This document shows, piece by piece, positions 25,501 through 36,029 of a DNA stretch of 64,000 nt. How positions within the stretch are numbered: the stretch's first letter is position 1; each line of letters starts with the position of its first letter. The notes under the pieces were generated by a model. The model saw only the letters and a list, made by a program, of their open reading frames with translations, made no database searches and had not been told where the DNA came from. Source of the stretch: Linepithema humile (Eukaryota; Arthropoda; Insecta; Hymenoptera; Formicidae); NCBI RefSeq assembly GCF_040581485.1, contig NC_090130.1, forward strand, positions 1,426,001-1,490,000. The letters are read 5' to 3'. The position numbers and the translations under genes are program-made.

Positions 25501-26392
25501 GATAGTCCTGTTACTCTCTTGTCGTACTCAAAGAACTTGACGCTCGTCAGAAAGCTTGACAAGGAGGGCATCGAGGGACCAGCCAGTGTCTACATCAATG
25601 TCATCTGCGAGAGAAAGCATACCTTAGATCCGGTGAGATAATTCAACGGAATTGCGTTAAATGCCAAAAAGTGAAGAACATAATATTTTTATCTTGATCA
25701 AACTTTGCTGAAAATCTTAAACATTAAAAATATAAATTAATTTTATTTTAGCTTGTACTTTTCAACCAGTTATTTTTGAAATTCACAGGTATTCATCATA
25801 CCAGTGAACATTCGAGTGCTCGATACGAATGACAATTCGCCGCAATTCTTGAATGCGCCTTATCTACTGAATATTTCCGAAGTAAGAAAATTCTTTAGTT
25901 TTATACGTCGCGCGTTTCAATATTTTTTTAACTTTGACACAATATAAATATCTCAGGTTACCGAAGTCGGTACGAGAGTTTTGCAAGGAGTCCGAGCTGT
26001 CGATGCTGATCAATCAGGGCTAAATTCGAATGTGCAGTATTCAGTTCTTCCAGGATCTTATTCGGTAAATTTTTATAAATATTTGTATAGCTAAATTATT
26101 TATTTCATTGAATATTTCATATATATTTCTATATTTATCATATAACTGCAATTTACTTTGCACATTTTTATATTTTATTTAATTTACTATTGAATTTGCG
26201 CAAATCATTTTATTTGAAAAGAAATATGGATCCGATATAGTTTATTTGAAGCATTGCACTAATTTTTATTTTTATATACAGGACTACTTTTTTTTCTTGA
26301 GCCCTTTGGAAGGCACTCTTGTGCTAAGAAAACGGCTGGACTATGAAACTCTTACTAACTTCTCCATTGGTATTCGTGCACAAGTAAGTTTC

Positions 26393-26447
<55 letters not shown>

Positions 26448-29400
26448 GGCAAGTTGTACATTAACAGACGCACAATACACAGATTTCATTGTCATTAAAT
26501 CTTTTATAATCAACACAAAAACAAGTTTTACAAATTGCACAAAAGTAAATAAAAGAAAACTAACAAAAAGTCGTTTCTTTTAAAAAAAGAAATACAAGAA
26601 ATTAGGATAATCAATCTAAGAGATTTGTAACGAGATTGATAGCGGAATTTGACATTGCTAAATATCCTAAATAGGTCGTAACGGATTCAAGTAAATTGAT
26701 TGAATGATTCGTGCGCATCGATATGCAACATTGAACAAGTGAAGATTTTGATCGAACAATGCTTCCTCTGACTATTTCTCACGCTTGTGTAATCATACTT
26801 CAATAAAAAGAAAGTAGAAACACTTTCTGTGCCATAGTTTAGTTATATCTACATATTTATTTAGAATAATGCTAATTTTTTTAACAACACTTTAATAATG
26901 GCAAAAATCTATTTTTACAGGACCAAGGTGAACCACCCCGATCGTCGACAACAACGTTATACATCAATGTTATCGATGCCGACGATCAGAATCCAGTTTT
27001 TTTGACTGAACAATACAAAGTCACTGTACCGCGTCACGTGAAAGGAGTAAGTTTACGACTCAGTTTCTTAGTAACAAATTTATCTCAATCTTTAATTGAA
27101 TCCAATAGAAAATAGAATTAAAAACACATTTCATTATTTATCATTATTTTGTATTAATATCGTTTTTATGAAACATGATTCATAGAAATTTAATAGAAAT
27201 TAACTTAATTTCTTAATCTTTAGAGAAAAGCGCTGAAAGTATGGCCTGCTGCAATCAAAGCCGTAGATCAGGATGTTGGCATTAACTCGCGAATCAAATA
27301 TACAATTCAAGGCGCGATTTTAACTTTTCTGGATTTGAATCCTGAGACTGCTGAAATCGTTATGATACGATCGCTGCAGGATCAGGAGCTAATAACGCCC
27401 GCAACTATCATCATTAAGGTAAAAACGAAATTACTATAATTAAACTTTTTATGGGTATAAAAATGTAATAATGATAATATTGTTCATTAAATAGGCTACC
27501 CAAGTAGATAATCCGGACAAATCTACTCTCGCTTCAATCATTGTTTCGCGAGAAGATAGTTATAGCGTTGGTCCAACAGCAGGTAATTTGTATTTTATAA
27601 TTACATGAAAAATATATAGCCAATTTATAATTAAACATACGTTTTTTATGGAAAAAGATTATTTTTATATTATTTATGGAATATCTATCGCATCTTTCTT
27701 ATTTTTGTAGCTCTTATATATTTTTTTATAATAATTTGAGTAAATTTAATTTCCTAGCTATGTTTAATGTTGTCCAAACACGCACACTTGAACATTTATT
27801 ATGCACCTATAATTAGCATAAATTAAATCTTATGTCAAGTAAAAAATTGAAATAACATTTTTATGTGAATGCTAGGTGGTCGATTACCCGTGAAATTCGT
27901 GCTAAAGAATTATCAGAAGAGCGTGCCGGAGGATGAAAAGAAAGGAAGCGTTCTTTTAAGGGCGGAAGTCAACAAAGTTGATCCTGTAAGTAGAAGAAAA
28001 ATTCGCTTTGGCGATGAGAATGCAAATAAATCGCGACACATAACAGCGTAATATAGCCTTTAATTCCTAGAATTTAAGATACTGGCTGTCGGGCGCAAGG
28101 GTGGACCTACAGAATTTCACCATCACTAATTCTGGGGATTTGATCCTGAATGGCAGTCTAGATTACGAGCTACAAGATCAGCATTACTTCCAAGTTCATG
28201 TTACCGACGGTTACAATGTGTGTATTATTTTTTAGCATTAAATTTTTTTAATTTTTAATTATATATGCGTAATAATGTTATTTAATGTATGAATTTATTT
28301 CAGAATGATACGTCACACGTGAACATTTCGGTAGAAAATGTGAACGAGTGGGGACCGCGATTCCGGTATTCCGAATACATATTACACGCTCATTCAGCGA
28401 GAGAAGGCTCTATTATTGGTAAGTGTTCTTTTTCTTATGTTAAATATCGACTTAATTTCCATTTTTCGATATTTGAAAAACGAATTTCTAAAATAACTTT
28501 TCAGGAAGGCTGGAAGTAGCTGATGGCGACAAAGGCGACAAAGTCCGTATATCTCTCATAGGACAAGATTCCAGGTATAAGTTTTGAATGAAAGTAAAGT
28601 TATACGTAAGATAAAAATTATAAGTTAATTTAATCTAAATTCTAATATATATATATATATAAAATCTTGTTAATAAGAGACATGTCTGTTCGTTACGAAA
28701 AATAATTATAATTATTTTTAACAATTATATAAATCACTTCCAGGTACTTTGAAGTTAGAGATAATGGAGATTTAGTGCTAAGATCACTAGGTACATTTAA
28801 TAGATCTAAGGCTCAATTTATGGCGATAGCTTCCGACTCCGGATATCCAGTACAAAGGTATGCATACATTTCTCTGTGATTACATTGTTGTATAATAATC
28901 ATTTTATTAATCTGCAATTTCTTCAGCTCGAATGAGATTCCGGTAACCGTCCACATACCGAGTTCATTGCCGATCGCTGCGAGAGCTGCACCCGCTTGGC
29001 TAGGCAGCAGTGTGTTATTAGTTGCTATCTTTGGTGCAGTTTTGGGTCTTCTTGGAGTCGTTATACTTATTCTCATTCTTTACATTTATAAACAGTGAGT
29101 AAATGTCTTGAGCATAAATTCACATATGTTAAAATATTGAAAATTTAGAAATTTTTGTTTGAACGAGGAATTTAAGACATATTTGGTTTCTGTTTAAGCA
29201 AAAGGCCCAAAAGCGGTAGTTCAGTCAGCTCTGTAGGAACAGGATATCGTGAAAAATCACCGGTTCCATCGGCTCTGAGCCCGACGCCGCAGGTGCTAGG
29301 TGCCAGTATTATCCACGATACCTTGGAGAGTCCGCGAGATCGACATCACAATAGCGACGAAAATGATAATGCTGGAAACCGTAATGATATCGATAATCCC

Positions 29401-30456
29401 GTCTTCGGAGAAACTAATGAGAGCTCGTATGGCGCTACGATTAAAAGTATGTTATTATAAATATAAGTGGAACAAATCTCTTTTTTTCTCGATATTTTAA
29501 AAAGTATGCTTGGCGTATATTTATTCAACATATTTTAATTTTATAATTTTATGCTTTTTTACAATTTTTGTTTATTAAATCATGAAAATTGTATAATTTA
29601 GTTATTAAAGTGTAACGTTTTCTTAGAAGAAATACTATTTCTTGTAAGCGATTTGAAATTACAATGTTTTTGTAAAATTAGATTTCTATTAGCAAAGATT
29701 TACAATATCCATGTCGATGTAAAAACAATACATTTATATTCCATCTTGTAGGTATAGCGTCTGCAAGACAATTACCATTATACGCCAGACATAAAGTGGC
29801 GCCCGCGCCGAATCCGCCGGCTTTATCAGCCACCTCAAACATCCCCAACATTGGTGGACTAGTGCAGAATATGAACGATTTGAGTGCTAGAACCAATTTG
29901 GATGCTGCATCTCACGATTCTTCCAATTATTCGGGAGATCCTCCCGACTCTCTGGTACCAGCGTGGCCTGCTAGTTCAGTCCTGCCAAGAATTAAAAAAC
30001 TATCTTGGGACGACGACGACAGGGTAATTATCTTACAAATAAATGTGTAGATCTCTTGTTTAAAAAAAAAAGATATATCTTTGGTATTTTTATCAGAAGG
30101 AAAATTTTATGTCTCACGAGTCGGTTTTGTCCGAATAGAACTGCTTAGAAATTTTTTTGAAATTATTGAACAAATTAAAGTTAATAATTTAAATAATATA
30201 AGCTTTTAAATTAATGTGTGTGAAATCTAATTAGCGGATTACTTTAAATGATATATTTACGTATTACACATACAGAAAAAACACGTTTGCTCAAATACAA
30301 ACTTTACGATTTTAAAAAGCAGATACATAAATGACAATGCAAATTGAAGCTTTTGTTGTTTTCCAGACTGTGGACAGCGTCGAGGTCGCGGCAGAAACGC
30401 GAACCGGAGATAATCAAGTCGGCAACGAAAGGCTTAATCTCACCGTGTACTTCTAA
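22513..30456 (+). CDS. Single-pass cadherin with five cadherin repeats
   Basis: Cell-surface adhesion protein, 799 aa. Exons: 22513-22579, 25346-25632, 25789-25881, 25957-26064, 26282-26383, 26921-27046, 27224-27418, 27495-27582, 27876-27985, 28071-28217, 28304-28418, 28505-28574, 28744-28857, 28927-29094, 29199-29446, 29752-30023 and 30367-30456. A signal peptide (NILSILLLLCCMLQSLVG) is followed by about five EC repeats. EC1 has an early and a late cysteine (RCFLEN; VICERK), like the EC1 disulfide of protocadherin-15. Calcium-linker motifs are DTNDNSP after EC1 and DADDQNP after EC2; the later linkers lack them (only NEWGP is recognisable). The membrane helix is about 568-595, with a roughly 200-residue Ser/Pro/Asp-rich tail containing KKLSWDDDD. 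The second exon starts at 25346, since only that acceptor restores frame from the signal exon. The layout suggests a PCDH15/CDHR relative or the fly Cad96Cb type; the exact orthologue is not certain. Poly(A) signal at 30535. Confidence 0.9.
26396..26444. repeat. (TA)n microsatellite
   Basis: About 24 uninterrupted TA units begin 12 bases after a cadherin exon donor at 26383. Length polymorphism is likely. The apparent run of alternating Ile and Tyr codons read through here is not coding. Confidence 0.95.
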
Positions 30457-32029
30457 CAATCGATTATTTTGTAAAGGGCGCACATTCCAATCTCAATGGC
30501 GGATGATAGCCGTAAGTCCTGATCTGTTTAGTTAAATAAAGTCTCGTTGATATCGGAATTCTGTAAAGGAACTTTCCATGCATTGCAATACAATGTGACG
30601 AATGTGACCTTATGCGTATTCGGTCCACGGAACATCTGTGTTATCCTGTGTTATCCTGCGTAACATAGCGTTAACTCGCGTGATCTCGAACGGATCACAT
30701 CCGTTATCTACTCGATGCAACATCGATCTTCGATTGTAGAAAGTAATTATTTGAAATTACTAGAAATATAAATATATACAATCAAATACGAAAAAAATAC
30801 TGCAGATTTCTGTTTGAGAAAATTTAATTTGTTCGATATTAAAATAAGAAGAGAAAGAGATTATGCTAAATAGGAAAATGGCTTTAAATCTGAGATATGT
30901 TGCATAGATCACTAATATTTAGAAAAATATAATAAAACATTTCTTAGAATTATATTATTGACACGCGAGCAATATTGAGAGTCTCGTATAGTTACTGCGA
31001 ACTTTAACTCCTTTATTCACAAAATCATAAGTTACGTTTTATTTTTACGTATAAAATATTATTCTCGGGTTTATTACATCGCATTACCACAAATTTCTCT
31101 ACACTAAACTCTCTAGAAAGATCTCATCTTGATCTTTGGAAGAGAGAAAAATTCAATGTGGTATGGTGTAAATGTCATGAAGATTTAGAACGTAAATGAA
31201 TCTTTAGTAGAAATAAAGCCTTTTACCTGAAACAATAAATTACAGTCTACGGGAATTATGTTATCATAAGAAAATAGAATGGTTGGTTGCATAAATGACC
31301 TCTATTAGTAGGTTGAAGTTATCGCGTTTGCACTTTGTTGAAACCACCGGTATTCGAATACAACGAGAAAACTATGTTAGTAGGTCGATCTTCGCAATTA
31401 TTTGCACAACAAGTACTGAGTAAATAAGTGAATTAAGTCTCATTCACGTGAGACTTGAAATTCATGAAGACGCTTAACTAATTTTTATGCCGTACTAAAA
31501 GAAATTAGATATAAAATCGCTGAAAAATGCATCTTGAATCAAATTTTACACACAAATTGGTTTTTGAAGTTATTACTTTCAATATTTATTAGATTTTAAT
31601 ATTTTTTAAGTAAACATGTTTTTTTATATCAATTTCCAATAACGATAATTAATTTTATATAAAAAACATTTAATTGCAACATTGCTAGATGTGGTATTGA
31701 GGGAAAATTAACGTTTAGTAATTTTTTTAATTGATTTATCACAAAGATTACTTTAAACTTATCACTATATTTAGCATATTATTACGCCGGATCTCATGTG
31801 TAATCATGAAATCATTTTAATACTTTGCCGATGTGTTCTATAATATGTTATTATGCAAAATACATTCACTTCTTTGATATTTGGTGAACGAAACTGTCAT
31901 CATGACCGCTAATGAAATCCCACCTGAGGTAAGCTTACCGAAGAAAGTGACTTGACTTCTAAGGTGGGGAGAAAGTGACCCAGAGAGGTCTAGGCTGCGA
32001 CTCCGGCATCGTCCTCGAATCTTTTCTTC
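30457..32029. other. Cadherin 3' UTR and intergenic DNA
   Basis: AATAAA at 30535-30540 probably ends the cadherin transcript about 100 bases after its stop. No coding exon was recognised in the remaining sequence up to the presumed lectin promoter. Confidence 0.5.
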
Positions 32030-32107
32030 TCAGTCGTCCGTGACATACGATTGGGCGTGGAATACTTGTAATTTCCAGTGAAAAGTCAACTGTTCCGTGC
32101 AGGATAA
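32030..32107 (+). promoter_or_regulatory. Initiator and noncoding first exon of the lectin gene
   Basis: TTCTCAGTCG (initiator TCAGT at 32030-32034) begins a GC-richer stretch that ends in GATAA|GTGAGT, exon end 32107. The partner acceptor is the strong pyrimidine tract and CAG ending at 33506, seven bases before the lectin ATG. This gives a short spliced leader. Inferred from the two splice signals only. Confidence 0.45.
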
Positions 32108-32792
32108 GTGAGTGAAAATCTCTACATTTTTTACATTATATGAATTACATAATCTATAAAAAAAATCTATAAAGAGCTTTGTCTTGCGTTTTTTTTTTAA
32201 TTTTGCAATTTTTAAATATAAATTTTCTAAATATATAAATATGCAATTATAACTATATATTATATATTTCTTTTAGAATTATTTTGTTTTTTGCACAAAT
32301 GAAGGTTTTTATCAACATGTAGTAGATTACAGTATAATTTAAAAGATTTTTAATGTTTAATTTTATTTCAGTTCTATAATATTCTGATATTTTCTTTGAA
32401 TTTATTTAATTAAAAAGTGTTATAACACGGCTGCAGTCTACACGAGAAAGCATTGTTTGTGTCACGTGAGAATATATGTCTGTATGCATTGACATTCCAA
32501 AGAAACACTAGTCATTTTCACAAAAACAATTGGTAATTGGTTTTAAAAGAGGATCGTAAAACAGTCATTTATTATGATAATTTCTGTAATTTCCATCTTA
32601 TATCAACATCTGTTATGCATCAAACAAAATGCATTTCAAAACAATCAATTTTTCTCGGAAAAAATACTTTTTCAGAATCGCAAGATGTTATTTACAAAAA
32701 GATTTACGATAATGGAATATTACATGATTTATTGAAAACGATTATCATAATTAAATTTAAATTGAGTGATCAAATGCTTCATATTATAAAAG

Positions 32793-33192
32793 TACACTCA
32801 AAAAAATGATCTTGCAATAATAGCTAAAATTTTCTAGGTGTAAAAAATTAACTAAAACAGATAAATGATTAGCAACTGTTGTGATATTGCATATGTAATT
32901 ACTTAATCAGTTTAGATGACAGAAACAGAATATATATCTGTATTGTTTGTGAACTTTAAAAAGAAAGTTTCTCTAAAGCGCCTATCTATATAAGATCAAT
33001 CACGTGTTAGATCATGCAATGAATAACATTTAGCAATGGTACCTAAATTTTTCAGAAGCTATTGCTAGAACATTACTGCTATAAATTCTATATGTGACAA
33101 ACAATGTTTTTACAGATACGAAAAATAGCGATACATTCTTGTTGCGATATCTAGAAATCTAACTACATCAGCGAAATATTTTTTTGAGTGTA
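32793..33192. mobile_element. 400-bp MITE with 13-bp terminal inverted repeats and TA ends
   Basis: The ends are perfect inverted copies, TACACTCAAAAAAAT at 32793-32807 and its complement at 33178-33192. The outermost TA on each side fits a TA target duplication of the Tc1/mariner type. No transposase frame lies inside, so it is non-autonomous. It sits in the leader intron of the lectin gene. Confidence 0.75.
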
Positions 33193-33513
33193 TATAAATT
33201 CTTTTAACATTTACGTTATCGAAATTACATTTTTGTTGTGCAAGTTCGTTACATTATTTAGTCATGCGCATATTATCCAGTCATGAGCGCACATCGGTAT
33301 TTTTCAATACACTCATCCGGGTTTTTACTATTTTGATATGCTGTAAACTTTCCTGGAGAAAGTCAGATACCGCGAATCGGTTTCAAGTGAAAAACGGCGT
33401 GGCTTTATTTCGCTTACTTTACATTTCGCGGAAGGTTAAACATCGGCCTTTCAATTCTTGTCGGTTTAAATATCTCATCTGCATTATATTTCTTCCTCGA
33501 TGCCAGAATCACG

Positions 33514-35720
33514 ATGACGAACAAAACCGCAGCGCAATTATCTTTGATTACGCTTGTCACGTTAGCAGCAGTCACTAATGTACTTGGTACGTATTCTAAC
33601 TTATGCATTATGTTTTAACAATAATTCATACGAAAGAATTGTAACGATTAATTTTTTATCTTATGTATTGCTATACTATATTATTAGATTATTAAATTTT
33701 TAACGATGAAATAAAATTTTATTACAAACTGAATCTTCTGATATACTCATTATAATTTTGTTATAGTTTTGCCGTCATCGTCATCCCAGGTGGATTCATC
33801 GACTGCCACAGTAACTCATGGTCCATGGGCAGAGGCCCTTGAAACTTGGGTCACTACCCTCAACAATTCTCGTGCTGCACGTGCGATGAAAGTTGGTGAT
33901 AAGACTGTGAGCGTGTCGACGAAAATCTCCACGACAAATAAAAGAGACATCTCTGAAACCGACCTCTATTTACTCAGTACGATTTATAAAAAATACTTTT
34001 CCAATATTTCTGATAATTGTTTATACAATTATTAAGTAATTACTAACAATGATTATTATAAGAGAGAATCTTAAATGAAAATTTTTGACAGGTGGTATCG
34101 AAAAATTGTCCTACAGAGTGGATAATCTAGAAAAACGAATAAGAAGAGTAGAAGAATTGGTATACTACCTTCTCGCTGCAAATAATAATAACAATAAAAT
34201 GAAAGGTAATTTAACTTTGGCATGAAAATTCATTGAATATGAGAAATTAATGACCTAATAAATCAACATGATTAAAATACATTTTTTTCTTCTCACACTA
34301 TTCAATATTAAATTAATAATTATTTCACACTACTTAATATTGAAAAGAAATTAATTAAACTGAAGAAAAACGGAATGTAAATTTTCTTATTTATAAAATT
34401 AACACATTTAATTTATGTCATTTTTGTTTGTTATTGCTTTTTCAGAACCCTGCCCCGCCAATTACACGAGAATGGGCAAAAATTGCTACCACTTCAGCAA
34501 TCGCGATTTCAATTGGAAATCATCGTCCAGTCTTTGCCGTGGAATGGGCGGGCATCTGGTCGAATTTGACACAATCGAAGAGAGCCAGGACGTAATCGCT
34601 GGTGTGTTGTCGGACTCAAATTTAAGGGGTAAGAATTTCTGGACGGGAGGCTTAAATCCAGGACTTATATGGATTTGGGTCAACAGTGCTAGACCAATTC
34701 ACCAAGATACTAAACAGCCCGTCATTGGTGATGGCAGGTTAGTATGATTCATTGAATATTTTTAGATATACAGGGTGTTTCATAATGTCCGTGCCAACGC
34801 TTGTGTGCGGGTAAACTGAATAGAAAAGTCCTTTACCGTTTTGTAATTTTCGCAATAATAATTGAGATATTAATTTAAAAGGATTGACGATTAATCGCGT
34901 GTTGCACGTGACTAGACCGTGGGCTGTATGCTCTAAGCGTGACAGCAATGAGGCTCGCACGGCAACAAAAAATAACATGTCTTACTTCTGCTCTTGTCAT
35001 GCCTTGTTATTTTTCGTTACCGTGCGATCCTCGTTGCTGTCACGCCTAGAGTGTACAGTCCATGGTCTAGCCGTGCGCAACGCGCGATTATTCGTGAATC
35101 CTTTTTAATTAATATTTCAATTATTATTGTGAAAATTGCAAAACGGTAAAGGACTTTTCTATTCCAGTTTACCGCACTCTACCCGCATACGGGTGTTGGC
35201 ACGGAAATTATGAAACACCCTGTAGATATAATTAGTATAAACATATATTAAAAGTTTTGATATTGCATGATGATTTATTTTTCATGCTGTATAAAATAAA
35301 AAATAATTATAGATTTGCAAGAAATTTAATTTTGCTATTCACGAATTCAAAAATTACAACAGTATAGAGCCTTAAAAATTTGTCAGAATTTTCTACGTTC
35401 AAGATTAAACGCGTTGTCTTATTTAAGAATTTTCGTCGTGGACTTTACGATTTGAAAACCGGTTTATATATCTGGCAAGGTCCTAAGGTGAAAAGCAGAA
35501 AAACTCGTGTTAAATCAATATAAAATAATTATGCGTTATAAATAATTCTTTTAATTACAGGTGCTTAAAATTAACTTTTAACCCATCGTCGAAGATTTAC
35601 TTCTACAGAGGCGAAGATTGCGGTTTAAGGCAAAGATATATTTGCGAATTGACGGTTAACGATGAATCGGCGAACATGATTGAAAAGACAGCACGATCGT
35701 TGATTGATAAGGACAACTAA
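33514..35720 (+). CDS. Secreted coiled-coil C-type lectin-domain protein
   Basis: Probable secreted recognition protein, 282 aa. Exons: 33514-33586, 33767-33976, 34092-34205, 34446-34737 and 35561-35720. The first exon is a signal peptide (QLSLITLVTLAAVTNVLG). A Ser/Thr-rich stretch follows, then a short amphipathic helix (about 96-125, LSYRVDNLEKRIRRVEELVYY), probably an oligomerising coiled coil, and an Asn-rich hinge. The CTLD starts at about 134 (CPANYTRMGKNCYHF) with the WTGG core at about 191-194. Six cysteines occupy long-form positions, ending CLKL, CGLRQ and ICEL. The calcium/sugar signatures EPN or QPD and WND are absent, so classical calcium-dependent sugar binding is doubtful. Introns 1-3 are all phase 1. 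The gene runs head-on into the nicotinamidase gene, with stops 310 bases apart. Poly(A) signal at 35755. The family suggests an immune or adhesion role; that is inference. Confidence 0.9.
34771..35222. mobile_element. 452-bp foldback (palindromic) MITE, CAGGGTG ends
   Basis: The element is one long imperfect palindrome of two arms of about 220 bases. Its ends are CAGGGTGTTTCATAAT and the inverted ATTATGAAACACCCTG, flanked by TA on both sides. It lies in the last intron of the lectin gene. Apparent reading frames in each arm are mirror images and not genes. RNA from it would form a long hairpin. Confidence 0.9.
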
Positions 35721-35754
35721 GTACATTCAATGGCGGATAAAAGTGGAATAACTG

Positions 35755-35893
35755 AATAAATATAAAGGATAATTTTTTTATAAATATATATTTATTGATA
35801 TCATCAATTTTATTGTGTACGATTTTACTTCAACGTAATTTAACAAAGTATGAAATAAAAAAAACTCGTTTTATACAATAAAATAACTTTATT
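35755..35893. terminator. Facing poly(A) signals of two convergent genes
   Basis: AATAAA at 35755-35760 serves the lectin gene on +. The complementary TTTATT at 35888-35893 is AATAAA for the nicotinamidase gene on -. The two 3' UTRs are short, and the genes are separated by little more than these signals. Confidence 0.6.
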
Positions 35894-36029
35894 CCCCGTA
35901 AAGTGTCTAGGTAAAAATACTTTCTAAAAATATCTAGACAGAAAAACCAACCTTCACCAAATAAATTTGGTTTAAACATTTTGTCTTATATTTGTAGAAC
36001 TTATACAAAATTTGTAGCTGACATTCTCT

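Noticed and set aside
26396..26464. Alternating Ile-Tyr protein segment
   Set aside because: It is translation of a (TA)n microsatellite within an intron.
34739..35108. Pair of similar open frames in the lectin intron
   Set aside because: They are mirror-image readings of the two arms of a palindromic MITE, not genes.
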